Shown: positions 24,481-33,666, numbered from the stretch's first letter. The stretch is DNA of 64,000 nt from Jeotgalibacillus marinus (GCF_040801915.1 NZ_JBFMIA010000007.1:70999-134998); one strand, 5' to 3'. Notes: generated by a model from the sequence alone, not told the origin. Made by a program: numbers and translations.

Positions 24481-25434
24481 TCATTGACGACTAACTTTTA
24501 ATGATTCCATCAATTCTTCTACGTAATGTTGAACGGATTGTGCCGCGATGCTTCCATCACCTGTTGCAGTGACGATTTGACGAAGCGTTTTGTCCCTCAC
24601 ATCTCCAGCAGCAAAAATCCCTGGTACGTTCGTTTGCATCATGCTATCAGTCTCGATATAGCCTTGATCGTTTAAAATTCCAAGTGATTCAAAAGGCTTT
24701 GTCAATGGTACCATTCCGATATAAATAAATGCACCATCCGCAGCGAATTTACTTTCGGTGCCATCTTCTGTAGAGACGAGTGTAACTGAACCTACTTTTC
24801 CATTCTCTTCATTGATTTCTTTGATCGTGTTATTCCAAATAAAATCAATTTTATCGTTGTCAAATGCACGCTGTTGCAAAATTTGTTGTGCACGAAGCTT
24901 ATCACGGCGGTGTATGATTGTCACTTTGTTGGCAAAACGAGTTAGATATACACCTTCTTCAACAGCAGAGTCTCCTCCACCTACAACAACAAGGTCTTTG
25001 CCTTTAAAAAATGCACCATCACAAACTGCGCAATATGATACGCCACGTCCACCAAGCTCTTTTTCACCTGGAACCCCAAGCTTTTTGTACTCTGCACCAG
25101 TGGTCAAAATGATCGAACGAGTCTTATACTCTTTTGAACCCGCTTTAATCGTTTTAAATTCTTTTCCGTCAACAATACTTTTCACATCACCGTACGCATA
25201 TTCCGCACCGAATTTTTTTGCGTGATCGAACATTTTATTTGAAAGATCTGGTCCTAAAATATGGTCAAATCCTGGGTAGTTTTCAACATCTTCTGTATTT
25301 GCCATTTGTCCGCCAGGTACGCCACGCTCTAACATAAGCGTTGACAAATTACCACGTGACGTATAAACAGCAGCTGTCATCCCTGCAGGACCAGCGCCAA
25401 TAATAATCACATCATAAATTTTTTCTTCCGTCAT
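24481..25434 (-). CDS. trxB: Thioredoxin-disulfide reductase
   Basis: This FAD enzyme reduces thioredoxin with NADPH and is essential in Bacillus. The 317-residue protein has the FAD-binding start VIIIGAGPAGMTAAVYTSR, the redox-active CAVC (Cys135, Cys138), the NADPH-binding VVVGGGDSAVEEGVYLTRF and the second FAD motif GIFAAGDVRDKTLRQIVTA. The start ATG at 25434 follows AAAGGAG; a longer frame of 13 codons has no site. In B. subtilis it directly precedes yvcI; here the 6.7-kb accessory block separates them. Confidence 0.97.
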   Translation of the reverse strand: MTEEKIYDVIIIGAGPAGMTAAVYTSRGNLSTLMLERGVPGGQMANTEDVENYPGFDHILGPDLSNKMFDHAKKFGAEYAYGDVKSIVDGKEFKTIKAGSKEYKTRSIILTTGAEYKKLGVPGEKELGGRGVSYCAVCDGAFFKGKDLVVVGGGDSAVEEGVYLTRFANKVTIIHRRDKLRAQQILQQRAFDNDKIDFIWNNTIKEINEENGKVGSVTLVSTEDGTESKFAADGAFIYIGMVPLTKPFESLGILNDQGYIETDSMMQTNVPGIFAAGDVRDKTLRQIVTATGDGSIAAQSVQHYVEELMESLKVSRQ

Positions 25435-25524
25435 GAAAATACACTCCTTTATCCTCTTAAAAGTGGTTTCCACTTCACCCTCATTTATCGTAAAGGATGA
25501 GCAACATTACGTCCACTTTTTTGC

Positions 25525-27012
25525 CTATGGTAAGTATTCGTTTAAATCATCCATATATGCTCGCATGGACGAAGTACTTGTAGAATACTTTTCAGCCATT
25601 TCTCTCTGCGATACTTTTTCGCCTCGCACCTTTTTCCACAAATATTCAACTGCTGCTGATAATGCCGCTACATTTTTGAACGAATAACCATCCTCTGATC
25701 CATAATACACAATATGAAACCACATATAAAACAACCCTTGATGTGATTGTTGCGTAAGATTAAAAGTATGACTTAGCTTACAGGCAACATCATGCGCACG
25801 TTTTAAAGCATCAACTTTCGGACCAACCGCATTCGTGTCAGACAAAATATTGTGCACTTGCCCAAGCACAGCGAAATAAGCATGTTCAGTTTCTGTTAAA
25901 TACGAAGGTGCTCCCACCTTCAAAAACGATGGATCGGTTTGTGCTTCTTTGAAAAAAACAAACAACCGCTCTTCTGGATACATTGATTCAGAAAGCACGT
26001 CGTTTCGTTCAGTCATTTGCCCGTTCCAAGGCTCCATTCCTTCTTTATCAGGCTGATCGATTAATACGCGTTTCCACGCTTCTTTTGCAACTTTTTCATG
26101 TCCAGTTTGCCATGCTGACTGCGAAAGCCAAAAATAAAATCCTGCATCGCCCTCAAAGCCTCGTTTCACAAGACTTTTCAACCATCCATACGCTTGCTTA
26201 TGACGACCAACTAGTGAGAACGTTGCCCCTAATTTAAAACGATGTTCAAGTAAAAATGGACGGACTTGCTCTAATGCATCCATTAAATTTTCCAATTCAT
26301 CCGTTCGCTCTTGGTAATAATAAAACACCGCTAAATTACAAAGCGCATGTAAATTTCCAGGATTACGATTAAGCACTTCCGTTAACAGCGCAGTTGCTTG
26401 CTCCTTTTCCCCAAAATAAAAATACGCAAGCGCTAAATTATTGTATGCAGTCCAGTAATCAGGAAAACGTTCAATCACTTCTTCAAGTAATTCAATCGCT
26501 TCTTTAAATTCTCCATCTGCTAAATGTTGATTTGCTTTTTCTTGATGCATAATAAGTTCATCTTGCTCTAGATCACGATCAAATTCATTTTCCTCTTCAA
26601 GTGACAACAGCTCAAGTAGATCTTCTGCATCCTCCACAAACTCGCCATCTCCATGCCGATCTAAATAAGCAGTCGCATGCTTATACGCTTCTCCAAACAA
26701 GCCCAAATGAGCAAAATTATTCGCCATAAGATAATGCGCTTCAATCATAGACGGATCGATGGTATCCATGATTTCCTTTAAACGTTCATTTGATTGTTTA
26801 AATTCACCGATTTCTGTTTCAATAATGGCCATTTGCAACCGAATCATCGGTTCCTCTGGCTCCAAATCCTGTGCGCGTGTCAAGTACTTGAGCGCTTTAT
26901 CTAATTGACCACGATGATACATGGTCATCCCTTTGCGGTAGTAACTTTCTCCAGATAGGTTAAACGGTAGCACCTTACCCGTCATTTCTGTTCGCTTCGA
27001 TCCGTTTTTCAT
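25525..27012 (-). CDS. TPR-repeat protein, YvcD-like, with C-terminal HTH-like module
   Basis: The 495-residue cytoplasmic protein has TPR-type helical pairs at about residues 20-60 (YRKGMTMYHRGQLDKALKYL) and 150-260 (HLADGEFKEAIELLEEVIER, YNNLALAYFYFGEKEQATAL). The C-terminal segment KVSQREMAEKYSTSTSSMRA looks like a helix-turn-helix. The gene lies just upstream of trxB, the place of yvcD in B. subtilis, and GGAGGAT precedes the start. TPR proteins are protein-binding scaffolds; the partner is unknown. The same C-terminal module recurs in the SEC-C protein at 60143-61189. Confidence 0.85.
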   Translation of the reverse strand: MKNGSKRTEMTGKVLPFNLSGESYYRKGMTMYHRGQLDKALKYLTRAQDLEPEEPMIRLQMAIIETEIGEFKQSNERLKEIMDTIDPSMIEAHYLMANNFAHLGLFGEAYKHATAYLDRHGDGEFVEDAEDLLELLSLEEENEFDRDLEQDELIMHQEKANQHLADGEFKEAIELLEEVIERFPDYWTAYNNLALAYFYFGEKEQATALLTEVLNRNPGNLHALCNLAVFYYYQERTDELENLMDALEQVRPFLLEHRFKLGATFSLVGRHKQAYGWLKSLVKRGFEGDAGFYFWLSQSAWQTGHEKVAKEAWKRVLIDQPDKEGMEPWNGQMTERNDVLSESMYPEERLFVFFKEAQTDPSFLKVGAPSYLTETEHAYFAVLGQVHNILSDTNAVGPKVDALKRAHDVACKLSHTFNLTQQSHQGLFYMWFHIVYYGSEDGYSFKNVAALSAAVEYLWKKVRGEKVSQREMAEKYSTSTSSMRAYMDDLNEYLP

Positions 27013-27226
27013 GTATATCCTCCGAACATCGTATTAACCTATCAATGATAGCATAATAAGGACCTCTAACGGAAGCCGCTCGTTTGTGGTGAAATGGTCT
27101 TTTTTAGAGAACATAATGGTTTTCTCGTTTAGGGATCAATGGGCAAATCGTCGAGAAAGATGTAACTCAATGCCGTGAGAAAGCGATTGTCCGCCATACA
27201 CTCCACCCACAATACTACTTTTTGAA

Positions 27227-27260
27227 CCAAAAAAGCACCTCCCTCAATGGAAAGTGCCTC
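27227..27260 (-). terminator. Intrinsic terminator after the SurA-N lipoprotein gene
   Basis: On the minus strand GCACTTTCC pairs with GGGAGGTGC (with G-T pairs) and is followed by seven T residues, about 20 bases after the stop. Confidence 0.7.
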
Positions 27261-27276
27261 TTTGCTGATCTAATTT

Positions 27277-28011
27277 TTAAATCAATATCTCAATCTCTGC
27301 TTCTTCTTTCAGCTCATCAACATGTTGAGCAAACGGTTCGTTTTGCAGTGTTACCTTAATGTCTTCGCTTACGTCTTCATATGCTGGAAATTCCTCTTCA
27401 GTTTCAGCTTCACCTTCTTCATATTCAGCTGCCACTTCATCATAATAAGCCTGAATCTCTTCTTCTGTTATTGGAGCAGCTTCATCCATATATTTTGCGT
27501 ATTGAATTGATTCAGCAATTTGTTCTTTGAACGTTTCTATCTCTATGTCTTGGGCTTCGAGCAATTCTTGTATTATTTCTTCTCCACCGTATTGTTCTCC
27601 AACTAATGCATATTCTTCATCGATTTCTTCTTCAGATGCTGTCATATTCGCTTCTTTTGCTTTTTGAAGAACTAATGTTTGAATCACAAGTCTATCTAAT
27701 GCCTGTTCTTTCGTTTGCTCAATACCCTCTTCACTTGTAGGATCTTGTCCCCGTTGCTGCATTTCATATTGGATTGAAGTCAATGCAATATTGTAATCAA
27801 CGCCTGTAATTTCTTCATCATTCACAACAGCAACGATCTCGTCCTCGTCAACTTGTTGCTCAGCTAGCTTAGCTTCCATTTCTTCAAGAGCAGCTGCTTG
27901 CTCTTCTTCAGTTAGGCCTTCTGGTGCCTCTTCATCTTTTTCGCTACAAGCTGCTAAACCTAATGCTAGCGCACCTGCTGCAAACGGAAGTAAAAATTTC
28001 TTAAGTTTCAT
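27277..28011 (-). CDS. SurA-N/PrsA-like lipoprotein lacking a parvulin domain
   Basis: The 244-residue product starts with a lipoprotein signal (KLKKFLLPFAAGALALGLAAC, lipobox LAAC, Cys about 22). A very acidic linker follows, then a SurA-N-type chaperone domain: VAVVNDEEITGVDYNIALTS near residue 63, and LDRLVIQTLVLQKAKEANMT with EEEIDEEY. The parvulin isomerase domain that PrsA has in the middle is missing; the C-terminal helix VTLQNEPFAQHVDELKEEAE follows directly. It likely acts as an extracellular folding helper. The start ATG at 28011 has GAAAGGGG ahead; the frame 20 codons longer has no signal peptide at its start. Confidence 0.85.
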   Translation of the reverse strand: MKLKKFLLPFAAGALALGLAACSEKDEEAPEGLTEEEQAAALEEMEAKLAEQQVDEDEIVAVVNDEEITGVDYNIALTSIQYEMQQRGQDPTSEEGIEQTKEQALDRLVIQTLVLQKAKEANMTASEEEIDEEYALVGEQYGGEEIIQELLEAQDIEIETFKEQIAESIQYAKYMDEAAPITEEEIQAYYDEVAAEYEEGEAETEEEFPAYEDVSEDIKVTLQNEPFAQHVDELKEEAEIEILI

Positions 28012-28206
28012 ACAATAATAACCCCTTTCAGATCTGTAATTCTTTATCCTAGTACGCATTGTAAAGGACATTCACGAAAAGATAAACCGATAACCCTCCA
28101 AGACATAAAATAACCCAATTTATCACTTGATAAACAAGGTAACTACTAAGTAGACGAGCATCTTGTTATTTTGTTACATGCAAACATAAGTTTATTACAA
28201 TAATAA

Positions 28207-28243
28207 TTTAAGTAAACTAAAATAATTATTATGTTGACTTAAA
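28207..28243. promoter_or_regulatory. BirA (biotin repressor) operator of bioY
   Basis: TTTAAGTAAAC and GTTGACTTAAA form an inverted repeat with one mismatch across a 15-base spacer, the arrangement of Firmicute BirA boxes. The right arm overlaps the -35 box of the bioY promoter. Confidence 0.75.
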
Positions 28244-28263
28244 AATGTTTTTCCTCGTATAAT
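28234..28263 (+). promoter_or_regulatory. SigA promoter of bioY
   Basis: TTGACT and a perfect TATAAT are 18 bases apart, 34 bases upstream of the bioY start. The BirA operator arm covers the -35 box. Confidence 0.8.
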
Positions 28264-28296
28264 CATATCAGATAAAATTAAAGGAGAATGTCACTT

Positions 28297-28896
28297 ATGG
28301 TTAAATCACCTCTTCATGGTATGATTTTAGCTTCCTTATTTGCTGCGTTAATGGCGATCGGTGCAAACATAACATCGATTGTCCCAATTCTTGTGATCGG
28401 TAACGTACCCATCACCCTCCAAACAGTAGTATGCTTGCTTGCAGGAATTTTATTAGGAAAAAAATGGGGACCAATCGCTATGATCATCTACCTTATGGTC
28501 GGACTTGCTGGTATGCCTGTATTTGCACAGATGTCAGGTGGAGTTGGAACCATCATAAGTCCAACGTTTGGATTTTTGCTCTCCTACATCGTTGTTGCTT
28601 GGGTAACAGGTTTGATTACTGAAAAGAAAAAAACATTTATGATCCTTTTAATTGCCTCATTGATTGGAACTGTAATCAACTACGGCATTGGAACCAACTG
28701 GATGTACATAGCCTATAAGCTATGGTTTTCAGCACCAGATGGCTTTACCTATACAATGGCATGGATTTGGATGCTTCCGCCATTACCAAAAGACATTGTG
28801 CTCACATTCGTTGCAGCAACCGTTTCATACAAAGTACTTCAAGCATTTCCTGAAACACGCTCACAAAGAGTACCTCAGGATCAACGAGCTGTTTAA
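28297..28896 (+). CDS. bioY: Biotin transporter BioY (ECF S component)
   Basis: BioY is the substrate-binding membrane subunit for biotin uptake and works with the shared ECF energising module or alone. The 199-residue protein has six hydrophobic helices and the family motifs PLHGMILASLFAALMAIGAN, VPITLQTVVCLLAGILLG, GLAGMPVFA and SPTFGFLLSYIVVAWVTG, plus LPPLPKDIVLTF near the end. The start ATG at 28297 has AAAGGAG ten bases upstream; an in-frame ATG at 28288 is too close to that site. A BirA box in the promoter supports biotin control. Confidence 0.95.
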   Translation: MVKSPLHGMILASLFAALMAIGANITSIVPILVIGNVPITLQTVVCLLAGILLGKKWGPIAMIIYLMVGLAGMPVFAQMSGGVGTIISPTFGFLLSYIVVAWVTGLITEKKKTFMILLIASLIGTVINYGIGTNWMYIAYKLWFSAPDGFTYTMAWIWMLPPLPKDIVLTFVAATVSYKVLQAFPETRSQRVPQDQRAV

Positions 28897-28907
28897 ACGT
28901 ATGCTAC

Positions 28908-28946
28908 CAGTTAAGAACCAGCTAGTGGTTCTTGACTGTTTTTTTG
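28908..28946 (+). terminator. Intrinsic terminator after bioY
   Basis: AGTTAAGAACCA pairs with TGGTTCTTGACT around a five-base loop, followed by GTTTTTTT. Confidence 0.85.
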
Positions 28947-29031
28947 ATTTAAGCAAATCTTCTACATTTCAACGCTATAATTTCAAAATATAGTTTACTA
29001 ATCATTGTAAAAATCGTGAATATTAGCCACA

Positions 29032-29063
29032 CAAAAACGCCTCCCCATTAAAGAGAGACGCTC
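29032..29063 (-). terminator. Intrinsic terminator of the hprK-lgt-ppaX operon
   Basis: On the minus strand CGTCTCTC pairs with GGGGAGGCG (some G-T pairs), followed by TTTTTG, 14 bases after the acyltransferase stop. Confidence 0.65.
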
Positions 29064-29076
29064 CACAAATTATTGT

Positions 29077-29565
29077 TTATTCATCTTTTAACCGAATCAC
29101 TTGCATCGGGTTCCCACCAACGAATGCCCCTGCTGGCACGTCTTTATGGACAAGCGTGCTCGCAGATACAATGGCTCCGTCACCAATCCGAACACCTGGC
29201 AAAATTGTCGTATTTGCACCAATCAACACTTCGTCGCCTATTTCAACCATACCAATACGATACTCATGAATTAAATATTCATGTGCAAGAATAGTCGTAT
29301 TGTAACCAATGACACTATTTTTGCCGACAGAAATTTTTTCAGGAAACATAACGTCAAGCATCACCATAAGTGCAAAGGATGTTTGATCGCCAACCTTCAC
29401 ACCTAAGAATGTGCGGTACAACCAGTTTTTCATCCTTAAAAATGGTGTGTACCGAGCCATTTGAATCACAATAAAATTGCGCATTACCTTCCAAAAAGGA
29501 ACGGTTTTATACACGTGCCAAAGTGAATTGGAACCTTCTACTTTATGGCGTTCTGTTCTTCTCAT
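29077..29565 (-). CDS. Left-handed beta-helix acyltransferase, YvoF-like
   Basis: The 162-residue protein is a hexapeptide-repeat acetyltransferase of the LacA/maltose O-acetyltransferase group. The repeats VGKNSVIGYNTTILA, IGDEVLIGANTTILPGVRIG and DGAIVSASTLVHKDVPAGAF are visible, ending in the family tail VGGNPMQVIRLKDE. The acceptor sugar is unknown. The start overlaps the ppaX stop by four bases (ATGA), so it is coupled. It is the last gene of the hprK-lgt-yvoD-ppaX-yvoF operon known from B. subtilis. Confidence 0.88.
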   Translation of the reverse strand: MRRTERHKVEGSNSLWHVYKTVPFWKVMRNFIVIQMARYTPFLRMKNWLYRTFLGVKVGDQTSFALMVMLDVMFPEKISVGKNSVIGYNTTILAHEYLIHEYRIGMVEIGDEVLIGANTTILPGVRIGDGAIVSASTLVHKDVPAGAFVGGNPMQVIRLKDE

Positions 29566-30215
29566 TTTCCGTTATTCTGCACAATCGTCAACAAATCTTC
29601 CATCGTTTCAAGCATGAAATCTGGTTCATAACTAGCTAGGTACTCTCGCCCCTTCGCGGTCCAAGAGACTCCAGCGGTTCTAGTTCCAGCGTTTTTACCA
29701 CCTAACACGTCATGATGATTGTCTCCAACCATTAGACTTGTTTCAGGTTCAGAATCTAGTTTTTTCATTGCTAGATGTAACGGCTCTGGATTAGGTTTTG
29801 CATTCTTAACGTCATCAAGTCCAATAACCACATCAAAATAGTGATCAAGTTTCATCAACTTTAACCCTTTAATCACTCCATCATTGCGCTTTGTCGACAC
29901 AATCGCCATCTTAATACCTCGATCATCTAGCGCTTTGATTGTTTCTTCAACGCCTTTAAAACCAGTGGCGAGCGAATCATGTTGCTCTAAATTAAATTCA
30001 CGATAATATGCTACCATTTCATCCACTTGGTCAGGGTTTACGCGCTCAAACGATTCAACTAGCGGTGGTCCCATGAATTGCAAAACTTCTTTACGTCCAT
30101 ACTGGCCAGGGAAATAATGCTCCATCACGTGCAAAAAAGAGGAGATAATCAATTCATTCGTATCGATTAACGTGCCGTCTAGATCAAAAAGGACCGTATC
30201 AATGGGTTTGTTCAT
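29562..30215 (-). CDS. ppaX: Pyrophosphatase PpaX (HAD family)
   Basis: PpaX hydrolyses the pyrophosphate released when HprK dephosphorylates Ser-P-HPr and Ser-P-Crh. The 217-residue protein has the HAD motifs: nucleophile DLDGTLIDT at residues 11-19, motif II AIVSTKRND, the lysine in KNAKPNPEPLHLA, and the acidic motif MVGDNHHDVLGGKNAG. It overlaps both neighbours in the operon. The operon also carries hprK, which matches this metabolic role. Confidence 0.95.
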   Translation of the reverse strand: MNKPIDTVLFDLDGTLIDTNELIISSFLHVMEHYFPGQYGRKEVLQFMGPPLVESFERVNPDQVDEMVAYYREFNLEQHDSLATGFKGVEETIKALDDRGIKMAIVSTKRNDGVIKGLKLMKLDHYFDVVIGLDDVKNAKPNPEPLHLAMKKLDSEPETSLMVGDNHHDVLGGKNAGTRTAGVSWTAKGREYLASYEPDFMLETMEDLLTIVQNNGK

Positions 30216-31149
30216 ATTCTAATTTCCTTTCTTTCGACAATTCATTTCGCTTCCACACATACGCAATGACCATCGTTAGTACGACTGCAGTAATTAGTCT
30301 GATTAGGAATAATGGCAGTATAGGTATCCCGAGTGGAATAAAGATTAGGGTATCCTCGACAACAGCATGACAAGCGACCAAGAAAATAAATGCGAGTGTT
30401 GCATCTTTTTTACTTACGCCGTCTTCCTGTACCGCTTTAATCATTACGCCTGCACCATATGCAAGACCAATCGTCAAGCCCGCAACGAGTGTCATCGAAG
30501 CATTTTCTTTCATCCCAAGCCCTCTTGTAAAAGGTGCGATCCATTTTGTGAAATGATCGAGCCACTTTAAATCTCTCATAATTTGTATGATAACCATTAA
30601 CGGAATAACAATGAGTGCTAGCTGTAAAACACCAAATGCTGCTTTTTCAAATGCCATCAAAATGATCGCACCCCAACCAGACACATCGCCCTGTTGTGGT
30701 GGCACCATGCCGTATTGAGCCACTTCTTGTCCACCGTGCCATACAAGGTTAATGATCATTGCTGAAACAAACGCCAAACCGAGTCGTACAACGAGCACTA
30801 CCCAAAGTTTCACGCCTACCTTTAATGCAACACTTGTCTCGATTAATAAATTATGTGAAAATGACAGCATCACCGCAATGATGAACACTTCTTTTACCGT
30901 CATTTCTAAGGATAAAATTCCTGCAATTCCCGCATACAGATTTAAAAAATTTCCTAAAACAAGCGGAACTGCTGCCTCCCCACTTAATCCAAAAAGGCCC
31001 ATAAACGGTTCAATCTGTTTTGTAATCCAAGGTAAAACAGGAGTATATTGTAACAATACAACAATAAACGTGACGGGAAAGATAATTTTCCCAAGAGTCC
31101 ATGTGGTTTGTAGACCAGCTTTTAATCCGGCTTTAAATGTTGGTTTCAT
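30199..31149 (-). CDS. yvoD: Membrane protein with nucleoside recognition (gate) domains, YvoD-like
   Basis: The 316-residue polytopic membrane protein has two gate-domain halves: the first around VLGNFLNLYAGIAGILSLEM, the second around LVAGLTIGLAYGAGVMIKAV with VACHAVVEDTLIFIPLGIPI. It belongs to the group of SpoIIIM/SpmAB-like and nucleoside-transporter gate proteins. The transported compound is not known. The gene lies between lgt and ppaX as yvoD does in B. subtilis and overlaps ppaX by 17 bases. Confidence 0.88.
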   Translation of the reverse strand: MKPTFKAGLKAGLQTTWTLGKIIFPVTFIVVLLQYTPVLPWITKQIEPFMGLFGLSGEAAVPLVLGNFLNLYAGIAGILSLEMTVKEVFIIAVMLSFSHNLLIETSVALKVGVKLWVVLVVRLGLAFVSAMIINLVWHGGQEVAQYGMVPPQQGDVSGWGAIILMAFEKAAFGVLQLALIVIPLMVIIQIMRDLKWLDHFTKWIAPFTRGLGMKENASMTLVAGLTIGLAYGAGVMIKAVQEDGVSKKDATLAFIFLVACHAVVEDTLIFIPLGIPILPLFLIRLITAVVLTMVIAYVWKRNELSKERKLEYEQTH

Positions 31150-31170
31150 TAATCGGCCCCACCCTTTGTT

Positions 31171-32001
31171 CTACTTGTTTCGTTTATCCGTATAGCGAGT
31201 CGTTACGCCTGTCTTTCGGCGATATGCCATAATCGCAATCGCACCTGCAATCAAAAGGAACGATAAAAGCTGCGCCACACGTATTGTATCTGTCAGCATT
31301 AAGCTATCTGTTCGCAATCCTTCAATAAATGCACGACCGATGGAGTACCAAATCACATACGATAAGAAAATCTCACCACGGAGTGGATTCACTTTTCGCA
31401 ATACCAGCAATAAAATAAGTCCCACTAGACTCCATAACGATTCATACAAAAATGTAGGATGATAGTAAGAAAATGAACCATTTACCTCGATATACATTTG
31501 GTTAATAATCCAATCCGGAAGATACAATCCCTCTAAAAACGAACGTGACACTTCCCCGCCATGAGCTTCTTGATTGGTGAAATTCCCCCAGCGACCAAGC
31601 ATTTGGCCTAAAATAATACTCGGTGCTGCAATATCAACGATCTTCCAAAACGATAGTCCTTTCCGCTTTGCAAAAATTATTACCGTCGCAACCGCACCTA
31701 TAAGCGCACCATGGATCGCAATTCCACCGTTCCAAATTTGAATAATAGCCCCTGGATTTCCTGAATAATATTCCCACTGAAAAATCACATAATAAATACG
31801 AGCTGAAATAATTGCAATCGGCACAGCCCAAATAAGTAAATCGGCAAACGTATCTTTTGGCAAACCTAAACGATTCGCTTCACGATTAGCCAATATGTAT
31901 CCTAAAATAATTCCTGTTCCAATAATCAGTCCGTACCAAGCAACATTGATCGGACCAAAACTGATCGCAACCGGATCAATAGGTTGAATTGATGCAAGCA
32001 T
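31171..32001 (-). CDS. lgt: Prolipoprotein diacylglyceryl transferase
   Basis: Lgt attaches diacylglycerol to the lipobox cysteine of prelipoproteins, such as those encoded elsewhere in this window. The 276-residue membrane protein has the signature GRWGNFTNQEAHGG and the N-terminal SIQPIDPVAISFGPINVAWY, with about seven transmembrane helices. The start ATG at 32001 follows AAAGGGGAGAG; the frame 34 codons longer has no membrane-protein-like start and no site. It follows hprK in the operon. Confidence 0.96.
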   Translation of the reverse strand: MLASIQPIDPVAISFGPINVAWYGLIIGTGIILGYILANREANRLGLPKDTFADLLIWAVPIAIISARIYYVIFQWEYYSGNPGAIIQIWNGGIAIHGALIGAVATVIIFAKRKGLSFWKIVDIAAPSIILGQMLGRWGNFTNQEAHGGEVSRSFLEGLYLPDWIINQMYIEVNGSFSYYHPTFLYESLWSLVGLILLLVLRKVNPLRGEIFLSYVIWYSIGRAFIEGLRTDSLMLTDTIRVAQLLSFLLIAGAIAIMAYRRKTGVTTRYTDKRNK

Positions 32002-32162
32002 ACTCTCTCCCCTTTCAAAATCTCTATATACAAGCGCAAGCGGCTCATTCGCCCTGACAAGCATAAGGCGATCTAAACAAATAGACTCTTTAAGACTTGC
32101 CACACGGAGCTAGATGACGAATTACGCAATTACAGAGTTTTCCATCTATTATCGTATATAAA

Positions 32163-33101
32163 TTAAATGTCTTCATGATCTCCTTCTATAATCGAATCTG
32201 CTAAACGATTTGAAAACTGTTCAGCCGCATTTACTCCCATTCGTTTCAAACGGAAATTCATTGCTGCTACTTCTATAATGACTGCTAAATTTCGACCAGG
32301 GCGAACCGGCAATGTGATTTTCGTAATCTCAGAATCAATAATTTTCATTTTTTCTTCATCAAGCCCAAGTCGATCATACTGTTTATTTTTATCCCAAATC
32401 TCTAAATCAATGACAAGCGTCACTCGCTTATGATTAAGAACAGCCCCCGCACCAAATAGCGTCATCACATTGATAATGCCTAGACCTCGAATTTCAAGCA
32501 AATGCTCAATCAATGGAGGAGAAGTTCCAATTAACGTATCCGTATCATCTTGACGAATCTCCACACTATCATCTGCTACCAATCGATGTCCACGCTTCAT
32601 AAGTTCAAGTGCTGTCTCACTTTTACCAACACCACTTTTTCCTGTAATCAATACGCCAACACCATAAATATCCACCAGCACTCCATGAAGGGCTGTAGTT
32701 GGAGCAAGCTTACTTTCCAAATAATTCGTTAAATGACTAGAAAAACGCGTTGTTTTAACGGGTGTTTTCATTACTGGCACTTGGCTACGTTCAGATGCGT
32801 TAATCAGCTCAGCGGGAACTTCAATCCCCCTTGATAAAATAATACCAGGCGTATCATCCGTACAAAGTTGAGACATGCGATCAATCCGATCCTGCGACGG
32901 CAACAACTCATAAAAAGACATCTCCGTACGACCAAGAAGTTGGATACGCTCTGCAGGATAATAACTAAAGTAACCTGCCATCTCTATGCCTGGGCGTGAA
33001 ATATCACTCGTCGTAATTGGACGATGAATCCCCTCTTCTCCGCTAATTAGCTCTAATTTAAACTGCTCAATAATATCTTTTGTCGTAACCTTAACCACCA
33101 T
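32163..33101 (-). CDS. hprK: HPr kinase/phosphorylase
   Basis: HprK phosphorylates HPr and Crh on Ser46 when glycolytic intermediates are high, and reverses this with phosphate, so it controls carbon catabolite repression. The 312-residue protein has the catalytic His139, the P-loop GKSGVGKS (residues 154-161), the VADDSVEI motif and the family signature EIRGLGIINVMTLFGAGAV. The start ATG at 33101 follows AGGGGGG. It heads the operon with lgt, yvoD, ppaX and yvoF; its substrate Crh is encoded at 14 kb. Confidence 0.97.
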   Translation of the reverse strand: MVVKVTTKDIIEQFKLELISGEEGIHRPITTSDISRPGIEMAGYFSYYPAERIQLLGRTEMSFYELLPSQDRIDRMSQLCTDDTPGIILSRGIEVPAELINASERSQVPVMKTPVKTTRFSSHLTNYLESKLAPTTALHGVLVDIYGVGVLITGKSGVGKSETALELMKRGHRLVADDSVEIRQDDTDTLIGTSPPLIEHLLEIRGLGIINVMTLFGAGAVLNHKRVTLVIDLEIWDKNKQYDRLGLDEEKMKIIDSEITKITLPVRPGRNLAVIIEVAAMNFRLKRMGVNAAEQFSNRLADSIIEGDHEDI

Positions 33102-33215
33102 TGTCCCCCCTACATCGATCAAACATGCTATTGACATACGCTTTATTATAACACTTTGGAATATGATTCACTATATTAGATAATCGAATAGTCCTACAGT
33201 GCCTTTCTTACATAT

Positions 33216-33247
33216 CAAAAACGACTAGGGAGACTTCTCCCTAGTCG
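33216..33247 (-). terminator. Intrinsic terminator after the 83-residue membrane protein gene
   Basis: CGACTAGGGAGA pairs with TCTCCCTAGTCG, followed on the minus strand by TTTTTG. It isolates the small gene from hprK. Confidence 0.85.
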
Positions 33248-33267
33248 CTTTCACGTATTACATAAAG

Positions 33268-33519
33268 TTATTCCTGAGCTGATGCCTTATGAGAAGAAAA
33301 CCTCATTTTTAACCCAAATCCTAATGCACCTAAAGAGATTAGCCCACTAATGATTCCTGTCCCCAATAAGAAAATGATCAAAACCCATTTAAACAAAGCC
33401 ATCATTTCGACACCAAGTACATAAATACCTAGTATAGAAAATAGTACGCTAATCCCTAAAAAAACTGATCCAATAGCACTCAATCCAAACCACGTTGCAC
33501 GATCGATAAACTTCTCCAT
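33268..33519 (-). CDS. Small membrane protein of unknown function
   Basis: The 83-residue protein has two clear hydrophobic helices, FGLSAIGSVFLGISVLFSIL plus YVLGV and LFKWVLIIFLLGTGIISGLI plus SLGALGFGL, with a basic C-terminal tail (KMRFSSHKASAQE). No family is recognised. An AGGTGAATAA site precedes the ATG. It stands between a YvlB-like gene and hprK, where B. subtilis has yvlC and yvlD, but it matches neither by eye. Terminators lie on both sides, so it is a single-gene unit. Confidence 0.7.
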   Translation of the reverse strand: MEKFIDRATWFGLSAIGSVFLGISVLFSILGIYVLGVEMMALFKWVLIIFLLGTGIISGLISLGALGFGLKMRFSSHKASAQE

Positions 33520-33610
33520 TTATTCACCTACTCACTTTTAGTTTACTCGATAAAGATTCTCTTATGTATGACTATACCATTCCATAGCATCGGTAAAACC
33601 TTTTTACTCT

Positions 33611-33666
33611 AAAAAAACAGGATAACGAAATAGGATGGGGTCCCAATTTCGCTATCCTGTTTTTTG
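33611..33666. terminator. Long bidirectional terminator after the YvlB-like gene
   Basis: AAAACAGGATAACGAAAT pairs with ATTTCGCTATCCTGTTTT with one mismatch, flanked by A and T runs. Confidence 0.85.
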
